Positions 1 to 7,690 of a stretch of DNA of 64,000 nt are shown here, piece by piece. Source of the stretch: Paenibacillaceae bacterium GAS479. GTDB lineage: Bacteria > Bacillota > Bacilli > Paenibacillales > Paenibacillaceae. The stretch spans positions 1,293,501 to 1,357,500 of the forward strand of contig LT629764.1 of assembly GCA_900105225.1 (NCBI GenBank), given 5' to 3'. Position 1 is the stretch's first letter. Each line of letters begins with the position of its first letter. Both the position numbers and the translations under genes were made by a program. The notes under the pieces are model-generated. The model was not told the DNA's origin, ran no database searches, and worked only from the letters and a program-made list of their open reading frames with translations.

Positions 1-814
1 ATATTGGATTGAGGAGACTGGGATCGATGGCTGGAGGCTTGATGTCGCCAACGAGGTGGACATGCAGTTCTGGCGGGAATTCCGCAATACAGTCAAATCG
101 GCCAATCCGGACGCCTATATCCTCGGAGAGCTCTTTCACGATTCGCTGCCTTGGCTGGGCGGCGACCAGTTCGATGCGGTGATGAACTATCCATTTACCG
201 ATTTGGTCGTGGATTTTGCCGGGAAGGGCATCATTGACGCAAGCCGTTTTGCCGGCAAAATCGCCGAGCTGCTGGCCAGCTATCCGGATCAGGCCAATGA
301 AGTGGCCTTTAATCTGCTCGGCAGCCACGACACGGAGCGTCTATTGACGCTGTGCGGCGGCAACAAAGAGCGGATGAAACTCGCTACGCTGCTCCAATTC
401 GTATTCCCGGGTGCACCTTGCGTCTACTACGGGGATGAAATCGGGCTGGACGGCGATCGGGACCCGGGCTGCCGCAAATGTATGGAATGGGACCAGGATA
501 AGCAGGATCGCGAGCTGTTCCGGCATTTTCAGGGGCTGATCAAGATCCGTAAGGAACATCGAGCACTGCGTAGCGGCACGCTAAACTTCCTCCACGCGAA
601 CAAAGGAGAAAGCTTGCTCGTTCTGGAACGCAGCGATGAAATCGCCCATTTCCTGATCGCGGTTAATCCGAGTGATACAGCGGCAAGCATTGGGCTGGAC
701 GTAACTCAGTCGAACTGGCAAGAGATGCTCAGCGGAGCGGAGTTTAAAGCTGCGAACGGCAAACTTTCTTTGGAGCTCGAGCCATTCGGTTATGCATTGC
801 TGCGGGCGAATTAG
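1..814 (+). CDS. GH13 alpha-amylase-family enzyme (neopullulanase/cyclomaltodextrinase type), 3' part
   Basis: The reading frame is open from base 2, so the gene begins upstream of the window. What remains is the second half of the catalytic barrel and the C-terminal domain. Three GH13 motifs are visible. GWRLDVANEV carries the nucleophile Asp (codon at 41-43). ILGE carries the acid/base Glu (128-130). LLGSHDTERL carries the transition-state Asp (about 329-331). The nucleophile motif and the following GDQFDAVMNY segment resemble neopullulanase, maltogenic amylase and cyclomaltodextrinase, which cleave alpha-1,4/1,6 glucans or cyclodextrins. The end shows a typical GH13 C-terminal beta domain. 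There is no secretion information because the N-terminus is missing. A LacI regulator follows, consistent with a maltodextrin locus. The exact substrate is inference. Confidence 0.93.
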   Translation, partial: YWIEETGIDGWRLDVANEVDMQFWREFRNTVKSANPDAYILGELFHDSLPWLGGDQFDAVMNYPFTDLVVDFAGKGIIDASRFAGKIAELLASYPDQANEVAFNLLGSHDTERLLTLCGGNKERMKLATLLQFVFPGAPCVYYGDEIGLDGDRDPGCRKCMEWDQDKQDRELFRHFQGLIKIRKEHRALRSGTLNFLHANKGESLLVLERSDEIAHFLIAVNPSDTAASIGLDVTQSNWQEMLSGAEFKAANGKLSLELEPFGYALLRAN

Positions 815-939
815 CACTTCAGCTCTTTGACCAAGGTTGTAGAAGGACCAGTGAGACATGGCTGATAGGGTCAGAGGCTAGGAAGCCAAAAGCTAATACA
901 GACAAAGGCAGACTTTCAAAATCATAAACAATCCTTCTT

Positions 940-967
940 GAGACGGACCCTATCCGTCTCTTTTTTT
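940..967 (+). terminator. Rho-independent terminator after the GH13 gene
   Basis: A perfect 8-bp stem GAGACGGA/TCCGTCTC with a 5-base loop is followed directly by seven T residues. It lies 126 bases after the amylase stop and ahead of the LacI gene. The rest of the 815-1086 gap shows no other structure that I can support. Confidence 0.9.
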
Positions 968-1086
968 ATTCTAATCATGATTTTAGGACGATTTCTTGCA
1001 TTTCCCACCTCGCCCGGCTTACAATTTTCATAGCATTCACCCAGGCCTCAAGGCCTACCATTCGCTCAAGCAGAGGACTGTAACCG

Positions 1087-2112
1087 ATGAATGTAACTAT
1101 TATTGATGTGGCCAAAAAGGCCGGAGTATCCCCTTCTACTGTGTCGCGTGTCATTTCTGGAAGCACTCGTATTAGCGCGGCAACGACGAAAAAGGTTAAA
1201 GCCGTTATGGAAGATCTCGGCTATCATCCTAATCTTATGGCCAAAAATCTCGTTTCTCGAACGACAATGACGATCGGACTGTTGCTTCCGAGAAATGCGG
1301 ATGAGGCTTTCCTCGATATCTTCTTCTCTGAAGTGACGCGGGGCATTCTGAGCAAAGCGACACGTGCCGGATATGATCTGCTGCTCAAAACAGGCAAATC
1401 TGAGCAAGAGGAGCTGGAAGCGGTTACGAGACTAGTCAGAGGAAGGCGCGTCGACGGCATTATTTTGCTACAATCACGCCTCGACGATACCGTCATCCGC
1501 TACCTGCAGCAGGAATCGTTCCCGTTCGTGTTAATTGGACGCGATCCAGAACGGCCCGATATTCTAAGCGTAGACAACGATAATGTGCAAGCTGCATATG
1601 ATGTCACACGCCATCTATTGGAGCTAGGCCATCGTCGTATCGGATATGCGAGCGGACCGCTCGAACTCGTCGTTTCTGCCGACCGTCATGAGGGCTATCG
1701 CAGAGCGCTTGGGGAGGCTGGCATTGAACCTCAGCACAGCTGGTTCGTGAGTGCAGAGCTGGTACGAACGGACAGCACAAGCGCCGTTCGAGCACTGATG
1801 GAGGGGCCAGATAGGCCGACCGCACTCGTTGTTATGGATGATCTTTTGGCGTTCAGCCTCCTCAATTCTCTTTCGGAGCTTGGCTATTCTGTGCCGGAAG
1901 ATATGGCTGTATTCGGCTTCAACGACAACCCTATGTCACCAGTCAGTTCTCCACCAATTAGCTCCGTTGATATCGGCGTGTATTATCTTGGTCTTGAGGC
2001 GGCGGGACTGCTGCTGCGCTCAGTTAAAGGAGAGCAACCGGAGGAGCGGCGCGTCATCGTGTCGCATCGCCTGATCCCGCGCGAATCGTCACAGCCAATT
2101 AAAGTTACATAA
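1087..2112 (+). CDS. LacI/GalR-family transcriptional regulator
   Basis: A 341-residue protein of the usual LacI-family length. Residues 4-23 (IIDVAKKAGVSPSTVSRVIS) are a textbook LacI helix-turn-helix, followed by the hinge helix (HPNLMAKNL) and a periplasmic-binding-protein-like effector domain with the familiar LGHRRIGY and VFGFND signatures. It should bind a palindromic operator as a dimer and respond to a sugar. Its position directly after a GH13 gene suggests control of maltodextrin or alpha-glucan use (MalR-like), which is inference. The start ATG follows a weak AGAGGA box, and ATTATTGATGTG encodes the expected IIDV opening, so the start is secure. It sits between two hairpins, so it is probably monocistronic. 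Confidence 0.93.
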   Translation: MNVTIIDVAKKAGVSPSTVSRVISGSTRISAATTKKVKAVMEDLGYHPNLMAKNLVSRTTMTIGLLLPRNADEAFLDIFFSEVTRGILSKATRAGYDLLLKTGKSEQEELEAVTRLVRGRRVDGIILLQSRLDDTVIRYLQQESFPFVLIGRDPERPDILSVDNDNVQAAYDVTRHLLELGHRRIGYASGPLELVVSADRHEGYRRALGEAGIEPQHSWFVSAELVRTDSTSAVRALMEGPDRPTALVVMDDLLAFSLLNSLSELGYSVPEDMAVFGFNDNPMSPVSSPPISSVDIGVYYLGLEAAGLLLRSVKGEQPEERRVIVSHRLIPRESSQPIKVT

Positions 2113-2131
2113 TGAGTTAGTTCTGCCTTTG

Positions 2132-2140
2132 TGCTACAAT
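2132..2140 (+). promoter_or_regulatory. Candidate extended -10 promoter for the MATE gene
   Basis: TGCTACAAT has the TG-N-TACAAT form of an extended sigma-A -10 box, 20 bases after the LacI stop. No good -35 is visible. If it is used, transcription starts close to the hairpin at 2145-2168. Confidence 0.35.
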
Positions 2141-2144
2141 ACAT

Positions 2145-2176
2145 AGATCTGTCCTCAGGGGCAGATCTTATTCTTT
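2145..2176 (+). terminator. Hairpin with T-rich tail between lacI-type and MATE genes
   Basis: The stem AGATCTG-TCC pairs with GG(G)-CAGATCT around a 4-base loop and is followed by TATTCTTTT. It has the form of an intrinsic terminator for the LacI gene. It also sits at the likely transcription start of the MATE gene, so it may be a 5' leader structure instead. Confidence 0.55.
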
Positions 2177-2262
2177 TGAGCAGACACATCCCCGGCCCCA
2201 CGCTTCTAGTGCTCCCAGGAAATCAACCGTGTCACCCGCTCCACTGGAGGTTAGTACGGATC

Positions 2263-3630
2263 ATGATTCGCCACGAACCCGCGCTTCGCGGAAAAATGCT
2301 CTTATTTCTCTCGATTCTCGGTCCTATCGTTGTAACTCAGGTCAGCTATACGGCCATGAGTGTAATTGACACTATGATGTCCGGCCGCGCTGGCACAAAT
2401 GACCTGGCAGGAGTTGCCGTCGGCTCCAGCCTGTTTATGCCAATTATGACTGGTATGAATGCCATACTATTCGCTGTTACGCCAATTATCGGCCAGATGA
2501 TCGGGCGCGGCGAAAAAGACGGCATTTCCCGCCCGGTAGTGCAGGCGCTTTATCTATCGCTGCTCTTCTCCATCATCGTTCTTCTCGGCGGCTGGCTCAG
2601 TCTCGAGCCTATCTTAGGTCTGATGGGACTAGAATCAGAAGTCCAGCACATCGCCAAACATTTCCTGGGTGGTTTAGCCATCGGCGTGATCCCATTGTTC
2701 GGCAGCTATGTTTTGCGGTATTTCTGGGAAGCTCAAGGTTATACACGGATGACCATGATGATGATGTTAACTGCCATTCCGCTCAATGCGCTGCTTAACT
2801 ACGGTCTTATTTTCGGCGAGCTGGGCATGCCGCGTCTTGGCGGGATCGGCTCCGGGTATGCGACTGGCATCACCTATTGGTTTATTTTCGCAGTCAGCAT
2901 CTGGCTCACATTCCGCACGGAGGCGCTGCGCGTTCACCGACTGTTCCGGCGTTGGTACAAACCATCCTGGAAAAGCTGGAAAGAGCTGCTTGGCATCGGT
3001 GTTCCAATGGGGCTGTCGACCTTTTTTGAAGCGAGTATTTTTGCGGTGGTCACCCTGTTCATGGGCGGTATGTTCAGTACAAATACGATTGCTGCCCACC
3101 AAGCCACTTTGAGCTTCTCGTCACTACTGTTCATGGTACCGCTCAGTATTAGCATGGCATTGACAATCCTCGTCTCCTACGAGGCAGGTTCAGGACGCTT
3201 CCAACACGCTCGATTATATGCCAAAATGGGCGTCACCATGGCCGTTGGCCTGATGGTTACGGCGGCCGCCGTTCTCTATTTCTTCCGGCCGGTCATCGCC
3301 GCCATGTACACGGGCGATCCTGAAGTCGCCGTGCTTATGGTCACTTTCTTGATATTCGCGCTTTTGTTCCAGCTGTCCGACGCTTCACAGGCAGCTCTTC
3401 AAGGCGCGCTTCGCGGCTACAAAGATGTGAAGATTCCGTTCATCGTCGCCTTCGTCTCTTACTGGGTCATTGGCATGCCGCTCGGTTATGCGCTCGCCGC
3501 CTGGACGGATCTCGGCCCGTACGGGTTCTGGGTCGGCATCACAGCCGGATTGACCTTTGCTACACTCGGCTTCGGTATCCGACTCCGCATCGTTCAGCGT
3601 TCACCACAGCGGGTCGAAGGATCGGCTTAA
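2263..3630 (+). CDS. MATE-family multidrug efflux transporter (NorM-like)
   Basis: A 455-residue integral membrane protein with about twelve hydrophobic segments. It expels organic cations or drugs by H+ or Na+ antiport. The opening region (GPIVVTQVSYTAMSVIDTMMSG) and GxxAVTPIIGQ are typical of NorM/YeeO-type MATE proteins, and the two halves are internally similar (for example VPMGLSTFFEASIF in the second half). The frame is open further upstream, but the ATG at 2263 is preferred: a GGAGG box lies at 2246-2250, although the 12-base spacing is long, and this start gives the normal family length without a non-membrane leader. A strong terminator follows, so the gene is probably transcribed alone. 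The substrate cannot be told. Confidence 0.93.
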   Translation: MIRHEPALRGKMLLFLSILGPIVVTQVSYTAMSVIDTMMSGRAGTNDLAGVAVGSSLFMPIMTGMNAILFAVTPIIGQMIGRGEKDGISRPVVQALYLSLLFSIIVLLGGWLSLEPILGLMGLESEVQHIAKHFLGGLAIGVIPLFGSYVLRYFWEAQGYTRMTMMMMLTAIPLNALLNYGLIFGELGMPRLGGIGSGYATGITYWFIFAVSIWLTFRTEALRVHRLFRRWYKPSWKSWKELLGIGVPMGLSTFFEASIFAVVTLFMGGMFSTNTIAAHQATLSFSSLLFMVPLSISMALTILVSYEAGSGRFQHARLYAKMGVTMAVGLMVTAAAVLYFFRPVIAAMYTGDPEVAVLMVTFLIFALLFQLSDASQAALQGALRGYKDVKIPFIVAFVSYWVIGMPLGYALAAWTDLGPYGFWVGITAGLTFATLGFGIRLRIVQRSPQRVEGSA

Positions 3631-3743
3631 GACGGAGGCATACGGCCGAATCTGGCCTCTAAGGGAACACCGCCGCTTATACGGGCAGGTTCCACCCGCT
3701 CTGCCGGCGGTTCCGGCTGCTGCGCTCCTCCTGCTCTCATTTG

Positions 3744-3786
3744 CCGGGCCCTCCCATTACACTGGGAAGGGCCCGGTTTTATTTTG
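3744..3786 (+). terminator. Strong terminator after the MATE gene
   Basis: A GC-rich stem CCGGGCCCTCCCA pairs with TGGGAAGGGCCCGG (one bulge) around TTACAC and is followed by TTTTATTTT. Confidence 0.92.
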
Positions 3787-3826
3787 CCATAAAAGTCTCG
3801 TCAGGACTTTACGCCAAATATTTTTT

Positions 3827-3869
3827 AAAGAAAAGGAAAAGCCCGATGACCTCAAACGGTCTGCGGGCT
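3827..3869 (-). terminator. Terminator of the metallophosphoesterase gene
   Basis: Read on the minus strand, AGCCCG-CA-GACC pairs with GGTC-AT-CGGGCT around a short loop and is followed by TTTCCTTTTCTTT. It lies 42 bases past the stop codon. Confidence 0.8.
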
Positions 3870-3910
3870 GAACGGTCCATTTTTCAATTCTAAGTCGCTT
3901 CTAAACTCCC

Positions 3911-4753
3911 CTACAAACTCCCAGTACGGTTCTTCAGTGGAACCCTCGTTCCGAGGTCCGACTCCTGCCCTCTGGCAAATGTGTTTAGCGAGAAATGGTT
4001 CATATGCGCACATAAAACGGCTGGGCCTTCTGTAATCTCCTTGTCGAGGGCCTCGCTAGTCGAGATCACAATCTCTTCGGCTTCTACTTGGACGATGCGG
4101 AATGCAGGCACATCCAGGCAAGCCGCCATCTGTACGAATGTCCAGTTATCTTTGACCGCGATCGATTCGTTATGTGTATGCCCGTTGAAATAAACGCCGA
4201 CACCTTCCTTGCGGTTCAATGCCCGCCACATATCGATATCCGGATCAATCGAGCCCATAACCTCCTCGGAACCGACCGTCGTCTTGTAGACTGGATGATG
4301 TGCGAACACGAGCAGCGGCTTGTTTCCAGAGGCAACCACTGTCTCCTCAAGCCAGGCGAGCTGCTCCTCATCAACAAAGCCGCCCCAGTTGAGTAGATCC
4401 TGATCGCGCGCTGTGTCCAGGAAAGCGAGCATTACCTCGTCTGTCTCAATGCGATGATAGCGCAGCTGTCCTGTTTGCGCCAGCACATCGGCACGGGACT
4501 GAACGTTGAGGTCATGGTTGCCGAGTACTTGTATGAAACGACGATTCCAACGGCCGATCAGCTCATAAATCTCAGCCAGCTCGCTTTTTGATCCTAGATT
4601 GGTCAGATCTCCGAGGGAAATATGATAGTCGGCCTCCTGCTCCAGAAATCGTTCGATCAGCTTGCTGTAGTAGGCAGTGTGAACCTGCTCTAATTCAGGC
4701 ATTGATTCATCGAGTGAACTATAATGCAAGTCTCCCATGACGATCAGCTTCAT
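3911..4753 (-). CDS. Calcineurin-like metallophosphoesterase
   Basis: A 280-residue cytosolic protein with the complete metallophosphoesterase motif set: GDLHY (Asp8, His10), GDLTN (near residue 48), GNHD, AHHPVY and GHTHN. These bind two metal ions and hydrolyse phosphomono- or diester bonds. The architecture resembles small cAMP-phosphodiesterase/Icc-like proteins, but the substrate cannot be assigned from sequence. No signal peptide is present. The start is well supported: AAGGAGG lies about 9 bases before the ATG. It sits 80 bases downstream of the ABC permease on the same strand with no clear terminator between them, so read-through from that pair is possible. Confidence 0.92.
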   Translation of the reverse strand: MKLIVMGDLHYSSLDESMPELEQVHTAYYSKLIERFLEQEADYHISLGDLTNLGSKSELAEIYELIGRWNRRFIQVLGNHDLNVQSRADVLAQTGQLRYHRIETDEVMLAFLDTARDQDLLNWGGFVDEEQLAWLEETVVASGNKPLLVFAHHPVYKTTVGSEEVMGSIDPDIDMWRALNRKEGVGVYFNGHTHNESIAVKDNWTFVQMAACLDVPAFRIVQVEAEEIVISTSEALDKEITEGPAVLCAHMNHFSLNTFARGQESDLGTRVPLKNRTGSL

Positions 4754-4833
4754 GTTGATCTTCCTCCTTGGCGGCTAGGTTGGATATTCAATCCAGATTA
4801 TACCTGAGAAAGTGCTGGTTTCGTTAATGAAGT

Positions 4834-6681
4834 TTATTGTGGTTTTCGACGATTCTCACCTATGAATCCGTGCTTCCAGACGAAGTAGTTTATTATGGCA
4901 AGAATGGCTGCGTAAACCCAGATCCAATCTGCACCAGCAAGAGAATAAACAAGAAGATGTACGCCTGCTATAACAGACAAAATGAACATCAGCAAGAATA
5001 CATAACCGTTGCCGGTCCCGGAGTTCCCGGTAGGATAAGGCTTAGAAAAGGGCAACGAGCGTGGAAATACTCGGTAGCCAATTACCGTATAAATCATTAA
5101 AGCAAACGTGATCGCCGCCAGATGCGGCAAAAAACCAAACTTGAATACGATTAGAAACATAATCACCATCACGCTATAAAGAGGCAGAAACAGCTTCAAC
5201 AGCGCCGCTGTCACTGCTGCACGATGCAGCTTGTTTTCTTGCAAATCCGGTGCCGTGTGAAAGATCCAGGCCGCCTTGTACCGATTCGAAAAGGAGATCA
5301 TGGCAAGCAGCATCGGCACACATAAACCAGCTCCATACAGCGTCATGCCTAAAGCCGGGCTCAGCCCGCTCAATCGGAAGCCCTCATTCTGCAAAGCCGG
5401 TGTCAGCGCTAAAATCGGGAAGATGACGGAAAATACAAGTCCTGGATATACTTTCAGCTTGAATTCTCGTTCCCTGCTAAAAATGGTTCCTGCAAACTGC
5501 ACAAGCCCGCGTTCCAGCGGATCATGCAACAGCCGATCCCCGAGCCAAACATGAAGGGGCCTCCGTTTCCAGCGCACTTGCAGCCCCCGCTTTTGACTAT
5601 GTACCTCATCTGCCGATCCGGAAGGCAACGCCCCTTTGCTGCGCTTTTCCTGCACCTGCTTTTGCACCTGCACCTGTTTCTGCCCTTGTCCATGCGCTCC
5701 AGCACGCGAAGGCATGCCGTCACGCTTATGCTTGCGTCCGTATCGTACCGGCAGCTTGCTCTCCCCATCCTTCTGGGCGAGCTTCTGCACCTGGCGCTCG
5801 AACGCCGGCAGCATCCGGATATAGATAAACAACGCCAAGAGAGGTACGATCAGCGCGAGTAAAACAATGCCGTATAGGCCACCGCTTTCCCGCCCCGTCA
5901 GCAGCTCGAACGGAGCTGCAAACCAGACCGGCGGCACGAGCACCCACCACCAGCGCGTCTGGAACGACTGTTCCAGGAGGCTGAAATCGATCAAACGAAT
6001 AGCAACTTGATACCCAACGGCCATGACAGTTGCCAGTATGATCTGGACATAGTTGATCATGTCCTTCAGCTTTTCCCCGTCCCAGAAACGCAGAACGAGA
6101 TAATAAGCTCCCGCGGTCATCGAGACGAGCAACGCAGTCATAAGCAGGATTTCCACCAAATAAATCAAGAAGCCTAGCGGGCCGTGAACGAAAAGTACCG
6201 CAATCAGCGGCAACAGTGTCAGCGTCGATACGATCCAGAACAGATAAATGGCGATATGCAGCAGCTTTGCGAGCCCTCTCGTACCGGACGGGACCGGCTT
6301 CGAACCTAGTATCGCTAGATCCCGTGTATCCAACATCACCGCAGAGAAGTCAGACATCAGCAGTGCGGAGAGCAAGAACATTTGCATAGAAAATACAAGG
6401 CTCATCCCGAACAGAGGCGTTTCCGGCGTGATCACGAGCAAGGGCAAGGTAAAGACACTGACAAGAGCATACACCCACAGCGAGGAGAAAAAGGCATTAC
6501 GATTGGGATTCTCCTCCGCCTTTTTCCTGCCCCCAAACGTACTTAAAAGCCCTGATGGCCGTCTGCGATCCATCGTCAGCTTGGCCTGCAGGATGATGCG
6601 CAGCGCCGGATAGTCGTATCCCGAGCGGGTAAGCATGCCGCTGAAGCGGTCAAGCACACGCAGCGCAGCGAAATTTTTCAT
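4834..6681 (-). CDS. ABC-2-type exporter, membrane subunit
   Basis: A 615-residue polytopic membrane protein with roughly ten to twelve hydrophobic segments in two groups. The groups are separated by a charged, Gln/Lys-rich cytosolic stretch around residues 300-370 (GQGQKQVQVQKQVQEK and neighbours) that looks like a low-complexity linker. It has no enzymatic motif. The start codon overlaps the stop of the upstream ATPase gene (TAATG), so the two products almost certainly form one transporter. Large two-part permeases of this type are common in Bacillota exporters of unknown substrate. The linker encodes short CAGGTGCAG-like iterations, another example of repeat growth in this window. Confidence 0.85.
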   Translation of the reverse strand: MKNFAALRVLDRFSGMLTRSGYDYPALRIILQAKLTMDRRRPSGLLSTFGGRKKAEENPNRNAFFSSLWVYALVSVFTLPLLVITPETPLFGMSLVFSMQMFLLSALLMSDFSAVMLDTRDLAILGSKPVPSGTRGLAKLLHIAIYLFWIVSTLTLLPLIAVLFVHGPLGFLIYLVEILLMTALLVSMTAGAYYLVLRFWDGEKLKDMINYVQIILATVMAVGYQVAIRLIDFSLLEQSFQTRWWWVLVPPVWFAAPFELLTGRESGGLYGIVLLALIVPLLALFIYIRMLPAFERQVQKLAQKDGESKLPVRYGRKHKRDGMPSRAGAHGQGQKQVQVQKQVQEKRSKGALPSGSADEVHSQKRGLQVRWKRRPLHVWLGDRLLHDPLERGLVQFAGTIFSREREFKLKVYPGLVFSVIFPILALTPALQNEGFRLSGLSPALGMTLYGAGLCVPMLLAMISFSNRYKAAWIFHTAPDLQENKLHRAAVTAALLKLFLPLYSVMVIMFLIVFKFGFLPHLAAITFALMIYTVIGYRVFPRSLPFSKPYPTGNSGTGNGYVFLLMFILSVIAGVHLLVYSLAGADWIWVYAAILAIINYFVWKHGFIGENRRKPQ

Positions 6682-7568
6682 TAGTTATACGCCTCCTGGA
6701 CCGTCTCGCAGAACCGATCAGCGATTGCCTCATGCTCCGTAAATCCCGTCATCTGATTGAATATTTGCTCCAGACTGCCTTCAGCTCCGCGCGCCTTCAG
6801 CTCGGCAAAGCTGCCATCCGCCGCTACTTGACCTTCATGAAGCAAAATGATGCGGCTGCTGATCTTCTCAACAACATCCATGATATGCGAAGAATAAAAA
6901 ATAGCTTTGCCCTGCGCGGCCAGCCGGGCGAAAATCTCTTTCACGACAGCGACGCTTCCGGCGTCGAGGCCGCTAAGCGGCTCGTCCAGAAACAACACAT
7001 CGGGATTATGCAGCACGCTTGCGGTCAGCATAACCTTTTGGCGCATACCCTTGGAAAACGAATCAATACGTCGATCAAACGCCTCCTCCATGCCAAAAAT
7101 CCGCATCAGCTTGGCCGCCTTGTACTCCGCGTCGTCCTGCTTCAGCCCATACAACTGCCCGCTGAACGACAAATACTCCCGAGCGGTCAGCATATCGTAA
7201 ATCTCCGCCGTTTCCGGCACGTAGCCGATCCGGCTTTTATAGGCCTGCGAGCCGTCCGCTATGTTCTGGCCAAGCACCTCGATCAGGCCGGAATAACCGT
7301 GCTCTAGTCCCAGCATCAGTCTTTGGGTCGTGCTTTTCCCCGCTCCGTTGGGGCCGATATAACCGATAATTTGACCGGGATAAACCTCCAGATCAATCCC
7401 TTTCAGAACAAGCTTGGAGCCATAATTTTTACGTAAATCTTGAAGCCGGATAACAGGCTGTCGAGCCTCAACCTGAGGCTGATCGGTTCGAAGCTCAGGC
7501 CGCTCCTGATGCGGAATATACGAATCGCTTTCAAGGGAAGAAGAAGAAGTCGGGTTCAATTCATACAT
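6681..7568 (-). CDS. ABC transporter ATP-binding subunit
   Basis: A 295-residue ATPase with Walker A GYIGPNGAGKST, signature FSKGMRQKV, Walker B VLFLDEPLSGLD and the switch His in YSSHIMD. The first 35 or so residues are a hydrophilic extension before VIRLQDLRKNYG, where the ABC domain starts. The start ATG has AAAGGTGG at good spacing, so the extension is probably translated. It is coupled by a one-base overlap to the membrane subunit and powers its transport. The ABC-2/CcmA-like domain type points to export. There is no substrate clue in the neighbourhood. Confidence 0.94.
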   Translation of the reverse strand: MYELNPTSSSSLESDSYIPHQERPELRTDQPQVEARQPVIRLQDLRKNYGSKLVLKGIDLEVYPGQIIGYIGPNGAGKSTTQRLMLGLEHGYSGLIEVLGQNIADGSQAYKSRIGYVPETAEIYDMLTAREYLSFSGQLYGLKQDDAEYKAAKLMRIFGMEEAFDRRIDSFSKGMRQKVMLTASVLHNPDVLFLDEPLSGLDAGSVAVVKEIFARLAAQGKAIFYSSHIMDVVEKISSRIILLHEGQVAADGSFAELKARGAEGSLEQIFNQMTGFTEHEAIADRFCETVQEAYN

Positions 7569-7690
7569 CCACCTTTCATTTCTTTAATTGGTTCATTCTA
7601 CCAGTCTATCAAAAGTTGCTAGGAAGCAAAAGAGCCTGCACCTAGAGCGGACTTTGGCTCCAAGGGCAAGCTGCTGTAATGGGGGCTCTA

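Noticed and set aside
3557-3871. Gene overlapping the end of the MATE gene
   Set aside because: It runs through the strong terminator at 3744-3786 and has no ribosome site.
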